From Comamonas sp. BIGb0152 (GTDB lineage Bacteria > Pseudomonadota > Gammaproteobacteria > Burkholderiales > Burkholderiaceae_C): DNA of 64,000 nucleotides. The position numbers were made by a program, and so were the translations under genes. Under the pieces are notes generated by a model. It made no database searches and had not been told where the DNA came from. It worked only from the letters and a program-made list of their open reading frames with translations. Below, piece after piece: positions 34,501 to 43,186 of this stretch. The DNA lies in assembly GCF_024809975.1 (NCBI RefSeq), contig NZ_JANUDY010000001.1, positions 124,001 to 188,000 on the forward strand. The letters are read 5' to 3'. Every line of letters starts with the position of its first letter. Positions within the stretch are counted from its first letter, which is position 1.

Positions 34501-35774
34501 GCGGCGCCGCATTGAAGCTGGGCTGCATTGCTGACGACTTTACCGGCGCCACCGACCTGGCCAACAACCTGGTGCGCGCCGGCATGCGCGTGGTGCAGAC
34601 CATTGGCGTGCCCAGCGGCCCGCTGGGTACCGAAGTGGATGCTGTGGTAGTCGCCCTCAAGTCACGCACCATCCCCGCCGACCAGGCCGTCGCCCAGTCG
34701 CTCGATGCCCTGCGCTGGCTGAAAAGCCAGGACGCGCAGCAGATCTATTTCAAATACTGCTCCACCTTTGACAGCACGCCCGCCGGCAATATCGGTCCGG
34801 TGACGGAGGCCTTGATGGATGCGCTGGGCAGCGATTTCAGCATTGCGACGCCTGCGTTCCCCGACAACAAGCGCACCGTCTTCAAGGGCTATCTGTTTGC
34901 CGGTGATGTGCTGCTGAGCGAAAGCGGCATGCAAAACCACCCGCTGACTCCCATGACCGACCCCAACCTGGTGCGCGTGCTGCAGTCGCAAACCCGGCGC
35001 AAGGTGGGCTTGATCGACCACAGCGTGGTGGCCCAGGGCGCGACGGCCATACAAAGCCGCATCGCGGCGCTGAAAGCAGATGGCGTGGGCATTGCGATTG
35101 TTGATGCGGTATCGAATGACGACCTGCTGCGCATGGGCCCGGCCTTGGCAGATCTGCCACTGGTAACGGCAGGCTCGGGCGTGGCGATTGCGTTGCCGGC
35201 CAATTTTGGCCTGCAGCCCAGCAACCAGGCCGCTGCCTTGCCGGCGGCCTACGGCCTGCAAGCGGTGGTGTCGGGCAGTTGCTCGGTAGCGACCAATGCC
35301 CAGGTGGCGCACTTTATTGCCAGTGGCCGCCCGGCGTTGGCGCTGCAGCCACTGCGCATGGCCGCCGGTGACGATGTGGTGCGCGAGGCGCTGGACTGGG
35401 CGCGCCCCCATCTGGCCAGTGGCCCGGTGCTCGTCTACTCCACCGCCGAGCCCGACGACGTGCGCGCCATCCAGGCCCAGTTGGGCGTGGAGCAGGCCGG
35501 TGCCATGGTCGAGCAAACCCTGGCCGCCATTGCGCGCGGCCTGGTGGAGCTGGGCGTGCGGCAGCTGATCGTCGCCGGTGGCGAAACATCGGGTGCCTGT
35601 GTGCAGGCGCTGGGCATTGCACAGATGCGCATTGGTGGCCAGATTGACCCGGGGGTGCCCTGGTGCCATGCGGCCAGCGCTGCAGCGCCGGAGGGCTTGC
35701 ACATCGCGCTCAAATCGGGCAACTTTGGCAGCACCGATTTCTTCACCAAGGCATTTACCTGCCTGCAAGGCTGA
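34497..35774 (+). CDS. otnK: 3-oxo-tetronate kinase
   Basis: 425-residue DUF1537 kinase that phosphorylates 3-oxo-tetronate to the 4-phosphate with ATP. The N-terminal signature CIADDFTGATDLANNL at about residues 10-26 and the C-terminal VAGGETSGACVQAL nucleotide loop are present. The YFKYCSTFDSTPAGNIGP segment is typical of OtnK. It is translationally coupled to ltnD (4-base overlap), and otnC starts 5 bp after its stop. It is a paralogue of the kinase at 1928, which pairs with a RuBisCO-like decarboxylase instead. Confidence 0.93.
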   Translation: MSGAALKLGCIADDFTGATDLANNLVRAGMRVVQTIGVPSGPLGTEVDAVVVALKSRTIPADQAVAQSLDALRWLKSQDAQQIYFKYCSTFDSTPAGNIGPVTEALMDALGSDFSIATPAFPDNKRTVFKGYLFAGDVLLSESGMQNHPLTPMTDPNLVRVLQSQTRRKVGLIDHSVVAQGATAIQSRIAALKADGVGIAIVDAVSNDDLLRMGPALADLPLVTAGSGVAIALPANFGLQPSNQAAALPAAYGLQAVVSGSCSVATNAQVAHFIASGRPALALQPLRMAAGDDVVREALDWARPHLASGPVLVYSTAEPDDVRAIQAQLGVEQAGAMVEQTLAAIARGLVELGVRQLIVAGGETSGACVQALGIAQMRIGGQIDPGVPWCHAASAAAPEGLHIALKSGNFGSTDFFTKAFTCLQG

Positions 35775-35779
35775 ACACC

Positions 35780-36475
35780 ATGGTCTTTATGGACGAACCC
35801 AGCGCCCGCGCCGAGATATGCCGGATAGGAGCATCGCTGTTCGCACGCGGCTATGTGCATGCCAGCGCCGGCAATATCAGCGTGCGCCTGGCCGATGGCT
35901 ACCTGATCACGCCGACGGATGCCAGCCTGGGCCAGTTGCTGCCCGAGCGCCTGGCCAAGCTCGATCTGCAAGGCCAGCAGCTGAGCGGTGACCGCGCCAG
36001 CAAGACCATCGTGCTGCACCAGCGCATTTACGCGGCCAGCGCCAACACGCCCACCCCCGCCGGCTGCGTGATCCACACCCACAGCCGCCAGCTGGTGGCC
36101 TGCTCGCTGCAAGCCACTGCCGTGCCGGGGGTGGAGCCAGCGGCCGAGTTGCTGCCGGCGCTGACGCCCTACTTTGTGATGAAGGTCGGCCGCGTGCCCC
36201 ATATCCCTTACCACCGCCCCGGCTCGCCCGATGCGGCGCAGGCCGTGGCCGAGGCGATTGCGCAGTACGCGGCCGCTGGCCGGCCGATCCGCGCGGTGAT
36301 GCTGGCGCGCCTGGGCCCCAATGTCTGGCACGAAAGCCCGGCTGCGGCGATGGCCGCGCTGGAAGAGCTGGAGGAAACCGCCCTGCTCTGGAACCAGTGC
36401 CGCGCACAGCCGCCCGCGCCGCTGAGCGACGCCCAGATTGACGAGCTGCGTCAGAGCTTTGGCGCCCACTGGTAA
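35780..36475 (+). CDS. otnC: 3-oxo-tetronate 4-phosphate decarboxylase (class II aldolase family)
   Basis: 231 residues from the ATG at 35780, with an AAGG site about 9 bases ahead; an in-frame ATG three codons later is an alternative. It decarboxylates 3-oxo-tetronate 4-phosphate to dihydroxyacetone phosphate and CO2. Class II aldolase features: SAGNISVRLADGYLITPT (phosphate site), zinc ligands in CVIHTHSRQ, and a third histidine expected around MLARLGPNVWHES. The usual LxRHG-type loop is LARLGPN here, so the third metal ligand is less clear and should be checked by alignment. Its place between otnK and otnI supports the assignment. Confidence 0.9.
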   Translation: MVFMDEPSARAEICRIGASLFARGYVHASAGNISVRLADGYLITPTDASLGQLLPERLAKLDLQGQQLSGDRASKTIVLHQRIYAASANTPTPAGCVIHTHSRQLVACSLQATAVPGVEPAAELLPALTPYFVMKVGRVPHIPYHRPGSPDAAQAVAEAIAQYAAAGRPIRAVMLARLGPNVWHESPAAAMAALEELEETALLWNQCRAQPPAPLSDAQIDELRQSFGAHW

Positions 36476-36543
36476 AACCCTAGCGCTGCCTGCCGCGCTG
36501 ATGACTTGCTGGCAGGCCGCATCCCCTATTTGGAAAGCACCCC

Positions 36544-37353
36544 ATGCCCCGTTTTGCCGCCAACCTGTCCATGCTCTACAACGACCTGGACTTTCTGGAC
36601 CGCTTTGCCGCCGCCGCCCGCGATGGTTTCACTGCCGTGGAATACCTCTTCCCCTACGCCTACGCGCCTGAGCAACTGGCGGCCTTGCTGCAGCAGCAGG
36701 GCCTGCAGCAGGTGCTGTTCAATGCGCCGCCGGGCGACTGGGACAGTGGCGAGCGGGGGATTGCCTGCATTCCCGGGCGTGAGGCCGAGTTCCGCGACGG
36801 CATTGCGCAGGCGCTGCGCTACGCCAAGGCACTGCAATGCCCGCGCCTGCATGTGATGGCGGGGCTGGTGCCTGCGGGCGTGGATGCGGCTACCGTGCGC
36901 GCCACCTACATCGCCAATATCCGCCATGCGGCCGAGCAAGCGGCGGCGCAGGGCGCGCGCATTCTGCTCGAACCCATCAATGGCCGCGATATGCCCGGCT
37001 TTTTCTTAAGCCGCCAGGACCAGGCCCATGCGCTGGTCACCGAGATTGGCGCCGCCAATGTGCAGGTACAGATGGACCTCTACCACTGCCAGATCGTCGA
37101 AGGCGACCTGGCGATGAAGATCCGCCAGTACCTGCCCACCGGCCAGGTCGGCCATATCCAGATCGCCGGCGTGCCCGAGCGCCATGAGCCCGATGTGGGC
37201 GAGCTGAACTATCCTTATCTGTTTGCGCTGCTCGACAGCCTGGGCTATGACGGCTGGATTGGCTGCGAATACAAGCCAGCACGCGGCGCAGCGCCCCATG
37301 CCACCAGCGATGGACTGGGCTGGCTGCAGCCCTACCTGACCAAGGCGCACTAA
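36544..37353 (+). CDS. otnI: 2-oxo-tetronate isomerase (hydroxypyruvate isomerase family)
   Basis: 269-residue xylose-isomerase-like TIM barrel of the Hyi family. Motifs: the start [29 protein letters not shown] (catalytic Glu), QMDLYHCQI (metal Asp and His), [14 protein letters not shown] and GWIGCEYKP. It interconverts 2-oxo- and 3-oxo-tetronate, supplying the OtnK substrate. It lies 68 bp after otnC. Hydroxypyruvate isomerase activity cannot be excluded by sequence, but the flanking genes favour OtnI. Confidence 0.92.
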   Translation: MPRFAANLSMLYNDLDFLDRFAAAARDGFTAVEYLFPYAYAPEQLAALLQQQGLQQVLFNAPPGDWDSGERGIACIPGREAEFRDGIAQALRYAKALQCPRLHVMAGLVPAGVDAATVRATYIANIRHAAEQAAAQGARILLEPINGRDMPGFFLSRQDQAHALVTEIGAANVQVQMDLYHCQIVEGDLAMKIRQYLPTGQVGHIQIAGVPERHEPDVGELNYPYLFALLDSLGYDGWIGCEYKPARGAAPHATSDGLGWLQPYLTKAH

Positions 37354-37448
37354 GCACCGCCATGGTGGATGGGTCGATGGGGTGGATGGCCTGCCCTAGA
37401 ATCCCCTCATCCCCCTTTAGCCGCAGGCCCCGTGCCCGCCGCCATGCG

Positions 37449-38294
37449 ATGCGACCACAAGCGACCGAATCCTTTTTGCAGCGGGTGCGCCAGCACCTGC
37501 AGGCACTGCCCGCGACCGAGCGGCAACTGGCCGACTTTGTGCTGGAGTTCCCCGGCGAGCTGGCCAGCTACGCCGGCAATGAACTGGCCCAGCTGGCAAA
37601 GGTGTCGCCCTCGACGGTAAGCCGCTTTATCCGCCGCCTGGGCTATGAGAACTACGAAGAAGCCCGCCGCCAGGTGCGCGAGGACAAGCAAAGCGGCTCG
37701 CCGCTGTTCCAGTCGGCGGCCGAGGCTTTTCAGCGCGGACAGATGCTGGCCACGCACCGCGAGCGGTCCCTGGCCAACCTGACGAACACCCTGGACCAGC
37801 TCAGCGAGCCGCAGCTGAGCGAGATCGTGCAGGCCATCATCGCCGCCCGCCAGGTGCTTATCTTTGGCAGCCGCAGCAGCCACGCCTTTGCGCAGTACCT
37901 GCGCTGGCAGATCATCCAAGTGGTGCCCCAGGTCACCACCTTGCCCGGCCCCGGCGAGACCTTGGCCGAATACACCGCCCAGCTGGGCAAGAACGACTGC
38001 GTCATCCTGTTTGGCATGCGCCGCCAAACCCGCCAGATGGCCGCCCTGCTGGCCAGCGCCAGCAAGGCCGGCGCCGCTGTGCTGCTGGTCAGCGACCAGG
38101 CCTCCCCCCACTATGCCGCCGCCACCTGGTCCATCCAGTGCGATTGCCATGGCCCAGGCCTGCTAGACAACCATGTGGCCGTGATGGCAGTCTGCGACCT
38201 GCTGGCTACCATGGTGCTGGAAGCGGCCGGCGCGCCGGGGCGCAAGCGCCTGGCTGCCATTGAGCAGCAGCATGAGCAGCACCAGGAGTTTTGA
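37449..38294 (+). CDS. RpiR/MurR-family regulator (HTH plus SIS domain)
   Basis: 281 residues from the ATG at 37449. An open frame extends upstream but lacks family similarity. The N-terminal RpiR helix-turn-helix has LATYAGN-like ELASYAGNELAQLAKVSPST and VSRFIRRLGYENYEEARRQ. The C-terminal SIS sugar-phosphate-binding domain includes RQVLIFGSRSSHAFAQYL and DCVILFGMRRQTRQM. It lies 95 bp downstream of otnI in the same direction and probably controls the gntP-ltnD-otnK-otnC-otnI genes in response to a phosphorylated intermediate. Confidence 0.92.
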   Translation: MRPQATESFLQRVRQHLQALPATERQLADFVLEFPGELASYAGNELAQLAKVSPSTVSRFIRRLGYENYEEARRQVREDKQSGSPLFQSAAEAFQRGQMLATHRERSLANLTNTLDQLSEPQLSEIVQAIIAARQVLIFGSRSSHAFAQYLRWQIIQVVPQVTTLPGPGETLAEYTAQLGKNDCVILFGMRRQTRQMAALLASASKAGAAVLLVSDQASPHYAAATWSIQCDCHGPGLLDNHVAVMAVCDLLATMVLEAAGAPGRKRLAAIEQQHEQHQEF

Positions 38295-38331
38295 TGTCTG
38301 CGGGGCTGTACCGACGCAGTAGAGCCCTGCT

Positions 38332-38347
38332 GCCCTACCCGTAGGGC
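38332..38347 (+). terminator. Possible hairpin terminator after the RpiR gene
   Basis: GCCCTAC-CC-GTAGGGC, a perfect 7-bp stem followed by the weak T-tract GTTCTT. It lies about 40 bases after the regulator stop. Confidence 0.4.
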
Positions 38348-38498
38348 GTTCTTGCGATTGGCTTGTGCGGCCGCTGGCCGACGTGGATCTAGGAGTGCCC
38401 GATGTGCATTCGACATTGAGATGACGGCACTCGGCCACAAGCTGAATTTCCAGCGATGATCATTTATCTTGCGACCCATCGAGACCAAGAGTGGAACA

Positions 38499-40160
38499 TT
38501 AATCGAGTGGCCCAAGCCCCACGGAGTTGCCAAAACGATCACGCACGCGCAGGAATGGCTGGCCGCGCCCCATGTCCGGCATGTGCATGAACTGGTGCCA
38601 GTTCCACATGACGCCATTAGGTTCGCCGCAGCTCATGTTCGAAAATTCGGATTGCTTGTTAGGCACGCAGTAGATTTTTCCATCGGCAGTGGCAATGCCG
38701 TCTCCTTGGACGTTGTCAAAGCGCGCAATTCTATGGGTGCGGCCAACATACCAATCGCCCCGCATGCGCTCCACAAAATTTTCAGGCGAATCAATTTGCA
38801 AACGGCGGATCTTGACAGGGGCCTCGCCAGGCAGCTGCAACTGACCTTGCGTCCACCAGAGATGTAAGTTCGGTTCGCTGTTTGAGCGTGGAGCGCTGAA
38901 CTCCAAAACCGCAACTCCCGCATCTCCCTCCAATTGGGCAGACTGTGCAGCGCCACCCAGGCTGCGGCCTCCACGGTATTGGCGCAGAGGAATGGTCGCC
39001 ACGGTCGTGCGGCTGCCCATGCCTTTACTCTGGTAGCTAGCACTCCCCATATGGAAGGTGGGTTGGCCATCAGCTCGGTAGTTGAACAGTTGCAGGATGA
39101 CGGTATTGCCCTGAATATCAAGTGCAATACCACGACCAGGTTTACCGGTAAGCTCGTCTTCCACAATCCAAGTGCCATTCATGGGCATCAATGTGTTGGA
39201 TGTGACTGTTGCACTGCATGCTCCAGTAATGCATGTACCACCGGAGCCAAACCATGCAGTCGAGTAGTTTTGCTGTTGCTGCGGGTGAAAGGTGGTAATT
39301 CCTTCCCGATAAGTGGGTTCATTCAAGGTGGCTCCCTCATCAAAACCCATTACCGTCACTGTCTGAGGATTTTCCCCAGCAGTGCGCAGCACGCCATGGA
39401 TATCGAATCCTGCAAATTGCAACTCCAGGCTCTCCACGGAAGGAAGTTCAGATTGAAGCTTGGCCGGAGCGTCATTCGTGTTCGGTGTGCAATGAAGGCG
39501 AACCTTGTCAGCAACTACATTGCATTGAAATTGGCGTATGGGGACGAGCATGCCGGTGGTCGGCATTGGAACGTACCAATCGAGATAAGTAGTACCAACG
39601 TCACTTAGCCACAGCCTCGCAGGTACGGTCCAGCTTGGATCACCTTGTGAATCCAAGCCAAACAAACGCAATGTACGGACACCCATCTGCACGCGCGGAT
39701 TGGTCACGCTGGGCTCGTTGTTTACAACTAGAAAGCGCTCTATTGCCACCGCCTGCTCGCCTGGAAACTGGATCGTTCCTTTCACACCGTTGGTGAAATG
39801 AAGTGTTACCTGGCCTGCGGATTTGTCTTCCACCGCATCTTGCATGGCACCACCAAGGCTGCGACCATTTTTGTAGCGCATTAACGGTGCAGTCGCACTG
39901 TTGCCGTCCATCTGGCCCGTAGCGGTATAAAACGTCGCATCACCGTTCTTTTCATAGCCAAACACCTGCATAAAGAAAGTGTTGCCCTGCACATCAATCG
40001 CCAAGCCACGGCCCGGTTTGCCATCCAGTTCATTGCTGACCACCCAGGTCCCGGATTGAGGTGTGAAATCGCGTGCAGCCCAACTTACAGTGCATGTAAG
40101 TGCTATTGCCAAGGCAGCAAGGGCTGTGCGTAGCGTTTGGATGTGATTGGTATTTTTCAC
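38499..40160 (-). CDS. Hypothetical exported protein with two copies of an uncharacterised domain
   Basis: 553 residues, starting at a GTG preceded by a good AGGGAG ribosome site. A signal peptide covers about residues 1-29 (ALAALAIALTCTVSWAA). The body contains an internal duplication: copy 1 at about 35-145 and copy 2 at about 326-456. They share GTW(V/I)V..EL.GKPGRG, (I/L)D(V/I)QGNT, a GRSLGGA.Q segment and a PGE....I.R end. The first copy is followed by a linker with two probable disulfide-forming cysteine pairs. A C-terminal tail (485-553) has several Trp/Met/His. I do not recognise the family. It is probably periplasmic or outer-membrane-associated and predicted mainly beta-stranded. 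Composition is somewhat less GC-rich than its neighbours. Confidence 0.75.
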   Translation of the reverse strand: MKNTNHIQTLRTALAALAIALTCTVSWAARDFTPQSGTWVVSNELDGKPGRGLAIDVQGNTFFMQVFGYEKNGDATFYTATGQMDGNSATAPLMRYKNGRSLGGAMQDAVEDKSAGQVTLHFTNGVKGTIQFPGEQAVAIERFLVVNNEPSVTNPRVQMGVRTLRLFGLDSQGDPSWTVPARLWLSDVGTTYLDWYVPMPTTGMLVPIRQFQCNVVADKVRLHCTPNTNDAPAKLQSELPSVESLELQFAGFDIHGVLRTAGENPQTVTVMGFDEGATLNEPTYREGITTFHPQQQQNYSTAWFGSGGTCITGACSATVTSNTLMPMNGTWIVEDELTGKPGRGIALDIQGNTVILQLFNYRADGQPTFHMGSASYQSKGMGSRTTVATIPLRQYRGGRSLGGAAQSAQLEGDAGVAVLEFSAPRSNSEPNLHLWWTQGQLQLPGEAPVKIRRLQIDSPENFVERMRGDWYVGRTHRIARFDNVQGDGIATADGKIYCVPNKQSEFSNMSCGEPNGVMWNWHQFMHMPDMGRGQPFLRVRDRFGNSVGLGPLD

Positions 40161-40857
40161 TTTATCTCCCTCTATTTGGGATCAGTATAGGAGATAGCTG
40201 TCAATAGCTCAAAGTCTGCTCAGGGTCGACCAGCAACAGGCATGTGCAGCCGATTGAAGCTGCTGGTACGATGCCTCAAGTCGGCCAGGAGCAAACTCTT
40301 GCTCGTTCCTTTAATGCTATCTACACACACCCTAAAACTGCTCGATGAGCTTTGCGCAAAGTCGAAAGACCAATACTCTGAGGGTGGCATCCTTTGGACC
40401 TTTGTCGAGGCTGCGAACCAAGCTCATTTTCGAATCAAGGACTCGCGCCGAGAACCGCAAGCCGGTGCGGGCACTGAAGGATGACCTTCAGGTCGATGAG
40501 TTTTTGTGGGCTTTTGAAGATGGGCGGACCGAAATGACCGGCAATATCTACATGGCCCGCAATTTCGACAACCGCTACTCCGCATTGGAAATGTGGTGGT
40601 CTATAGACTGAGCTTGCCCCGAAATCCTCGGCTGGCGACCAGCTTTCAGTAGATGCCAAAGTCAGTTTTGTGCAAAGCCGGAAGACTGCTTCGGGTCGGT
40701 AGCGCCTATTCATTTACTGCGATAGCGGACATCTAGCAGTCACTTGGAGTGCCCTGACGGTCAGCGTCGGCTGCTAACCTGAAAGCCGTCACAGGGCCGG
40801 CTCGACTTTGTTGCAAAAATCGAATAGCAGATGGCATGACCCCAACCCCAGACGGAT
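40161..40857. other. Degenerate region between the exported protein and an IS remnant
   Basis: About 700 bases without an intact gene. A stretch at about 40318-40611 reads like coding sequence in two rightward frames in succession (LLDELCAKSKDQYSEGG, then DDLQVDEFLWAFEDGR). This would fit a frameshifted small gene, but neither part is recognised. The right part contains TTTGTTGCAAAAATC (about 40808-40822), like the ends of some insertion sequences. Confidence 0.35.
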
Positions 40858-41290
40858 CTATGCCACGGCAGCCACCGGCACGGTTTGAGGACGGCCGATC
40901 TGGCTGAAGCGATTGAGCAAGGCCACTCGGACATGCAGCTCCACCACTTGGCGCTCGAACGTACGCGCGGTCACCCGTTCGCCCAGCCGCTTGAAGCAGT
41001 TCATCTTCGTCTCCACAAGGCTGCGCCGGCGGTAGCCGCTCCACATCTTCTAGATGCTGCGACCCAAGCGCTTGCACGCGCGAATGGCCTCGTTGCGGTG
41101 CGCCGAGCCCGCACTCGACTTCTTCCAATGTCTGGCGTCCTTGCGCGGCGGGATCACCGCCATCGCTTGCCGTTCGGCGATGGTGTCCAGGCAGCCTCGC
41201 GTGTCGTAGGCGCCATCCGGGCAGACGCTGTCAATGCGCTCGTCGGCAGCAATCTGTGCCAGCAATTCCGGCAGCATCAGCGCATCGATG
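40858..41290 (-). pseudogene. IS5-family transposase remnant (N-terminal part missing, internal stop)
   Basis: The minus strand reads the C-terminal half of an IS5-family DDE transposase: DGAYDTRGCLDTIAERQAM, then VIPPRKDARHWKK, RNEAIRACKRLGRSI, and after a TAG at 41047-41049, KMWSGYRRRSLVETKMNCFK to the end. The TAG replaces what is normally a Trp codon in the conserved LGR.-W..WSGYHRRS.VETKM motif. The N-terminal half, including the first catalytic Asp, is absent beyond about 41290. It is a dead insertion-sequence fragment. Confidence 0.85.
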
Positions 41291-41549
41291 TCCCAAGATT
41301 TAGGACCCCTCGCAAATGCGGGTTCTCCCTTTGGCCATTGCGGTAGATTGAAGGATGTTGCAAGGTTTGCTGGTCTGTTGCTGAACCTACTGGCCTCAAA
41401 ACGACCAACCTGCGCCCCAAGGCCCGCATCCTGATGTTTTCCCTTGCGTTGGAGCGCCAGTGCGCCAGCGCTGTCACCCGTGTTGGGGGTACGGAGGGGT
41501 GGCGTCGCTAGACTGCAGGGCAAACAAGCTTTCGTGCAAGGAGACAACC

Positions 41550-42518
41550 ATGCAACGCCGTACTTTTGCCGCTATCGCAGTCAGCATTGCCGTTGTGGGC
41601 GCTGCTGGTTTTGCCGCGCCCGCCGTGGCACAGGCTGATTACCCCAACCGGCCTGTCGTGCTGATCGTGCCCTATGGGGCGGGTGGTGTGAGCGATGTGG
41701 TGGCGCGGGCGCTGGCCCTGTCGATGGGCAAGCAGTTGGGCCAGTCCATCATCATCGAGAACAAACCGGGTGCCGGGGCGTCGATGGGGGTGATGGACAT
41801 GAAGAATGCCAAGCCCGATGGCTACCGGCTGACTTTGAGCCCGGTGGCTATCTTTCGGCAGCCGCATATCCAGAAGGTGGCCTACGATCCGATTGCCGAC
41901 CTGACCTATGTGGCGGCCTATATGTCGTACGACTTTCTGCTGGCCGTGGCGCAGGATTCGCCGTTCAAATCGGTCAAGGACATTGTCGAGCAGTCCAAAA
42001 AGCAGCCCGGCTCGGTCGATTACGGCACGCCCGGCAAGTTTTCGGCCAACCATGTGCTGATGGCCTTGCTGGAGAAGAAGGCGGGCGTGCAGTTCACCCA
42101 TGTGCCGTACAAGGGCGATGCCGAGGCGGTGAATGCCTTGATTGCGGGCCACACCAAGACGGGGGTGTTTGGCAATACGGTGCTACCGCATATGCAGTCA
42201 GGCAAGCTGCGTGCGCTGGCCATTGCGTCAGAAACGCGCCCACCAGCCTTCGCCAATGTGCCGACCTTCCGTGAGCAGGGCTATGACGTAGTGACGCCAT
42301 CACCGCTGGGCATTGCCGGGCCCAGGGGCCTGCCGCCCGAGATTGTGCGCAAGCTCGAAGCCGCCGTGAAGTCTGCCATGGACGACCCCGCTTTTCAGCA
42401 GGCGGCCGCAAACTATGGAGTGCGGCTGGAGTACCGCAATGCCCAGGATTACAACGCCTTTGCGAAGAAGGCCTTCGCCGAAGAGGGCGCGATTGTGCAG
42501 AGCATCGGGCTGGAATAA
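41550..42518 (+). CDS. Tripartite tricarboxylate transporter binding protein, Bug/TctC family
   Basis: 322 residues from the ATG at 41550, with an AAGGAGA ribosome site just upstream. Signal peptide with cleavage near AVAQADYPNRP. Bug-family hallmarks: YPNRPVVLIVPYGAGGVSDVVAR, IIENKPGAGASMGV, FTHVPYKGDAEAVNALIAG and a C-terminal VRKLEAAVKSAM. It binds a small organic acid in the periplasm and may dock to a TctAB permease. No permease is adjacent. The tctBA pair at 59290-61305 lacks its own TctC, but orphan Bug proteins are abundant in this family, so that pairing is speculative. Confidence 0.93.
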   Translation: MQRRTFAAIAVSIAVVGAAGFAAPAVAQADYPNRPVVLIVPYGAGGVSDVVARALALSMGKQLGQSIIIENKPGAGASMGVMDMKNAKPDGYRLTLSPVAIFRQPHIQKVAYDPIADLTYVAAYMSYDFLLAVAQDSPFKSVKDIVEQSKKQPGSVDYGTPGKFSANHVLMALLEKKAGVQFTHVPYKGDAEAVNALIAGHTKTGVFGNTVLPHMQSGKLRALAIASETRPPAFANVPTFREQGYDVVTPSPLGIAGPRGLPPEIVRKLEAAVKSAMDDPAFQQAAANYGVRLEYRNAQDYNAFAKKAFAEEGAIVQSIGLE

Positions 42519-42596
42519 GGTGCCTGTGGCGCGGATGGTAGGCTGCAGCGGCGACTGCAGCTGCAGCACCCACTGACCAAGCGGATTGACAGCGAG

Positions 42597-42818
42597 TCAA
42601 AGCTTGCAGCTGCCGCGCTGCGCCAGCACCATGCCCTGCAGCGCATCCTGGGCTTGGTGCTGCGTGATGTCGCCTGCCATCGCTGCATGCAACAGCGCAT
42701 CGGCCGCGCCCAGCATGGCCCAAAGGCTGGCCTTGGGCAAGGCGTGTGGAGCAACCCAAGCTGCCAGCGCCGCCTCGCATTGATCCAAAAATTCCAGCGG
42801 GCATTGGCGTTTGAGCAT
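42597..42818 (-). CDS. Hypothetical small protein (73 aa)
   Basis: A leftward frame from the ATG at 42818 with a GC-rich third codon position. It gives a mostly helical Ala/Leu-rich peptide (MLKRQCPLEFLDQCEAALA at the start, AMLGAADALLHAAMAGDI in the middle). The frame stays open further upstream to about 43160, but codon quality drops there and it would run through the palindrome. No ribosome site is evident. It may be real, or the 3' remnant of a lost gene. Confidence 0.3.
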   Translation of the reverse strand: MLKRQCPLEFLDQCEAALAAWVAPHALPKASLWAMLGAADALLHAAMAGDITQHQAQDALQGMVLAQRGSCKL

Positions 42819-43060
42819 CAATAGCCACCCTAGTCGCTTGAATAATGCCACGTTGTAGACCGGTCGCTGCAACGCTGACGGTTGGGGTGTTTGTGCCCTG
42901 ACGCCCTCAGCCTTTACCTTATTGATCGCAGCCTCTCTCTTTGTGGCTCCGTACGCCGCCGGTGCAGCAGCTGCTGCACCCTCGCTTTGAGAAAACAACC
43001 CCCACCACCCTGGTCCCCGATGCCGAGATAGATGGCACGTTGCTTGCTTAAGCTTGCCTG

Positions 43061-43088
43061 GTGCATGAAATTTTAATTTCATATGCAC
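43061..43088. promoter_or_regulatory. Operator-like palindrome upstream of the MFS gene
   Basis: ATGAAATT-TT-AATTTCAT (43065-43082) is a perfect 8-bp-arm palindrome. It extends to GTGCATGAAATT / AATTTCAT-AT-GCAC if two bases are looped out. It is AT-rich in a GC-rich setting and lies about 100 bases before the transporter start, as expected for a repressor or activator site. Confidence 0.5.
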
Positions 43089-43186
43089 CATATTAGTGAA
43101 ATACCTATACCAAACGTCGCTAAACTGCCCAACACTGGCGCAGCGATCCGATTCGAGCAAGCACGACTCTTCTCAAGGAGCTTTCA

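Larger units (their letters stand above)
42519..43186. other. Intergenic region with a small possible gene and an operator-like palindrome
   Basis: 668 bases. Its left third contains a small leftward frame with good codon bias (42597-42818). Its right end holds a near-perfect palindrome (43061-43088) about 100 bases before the MFS gene. Nothing else is seen. Confidence 0.5.

Noticed and set aside
37362..37448. Upstream extension of the RpiR regulator
   Set aside because: The added residues are Pro/Arg/Ser-rich without family similarity; the ATG at 37449 fits the domain start.
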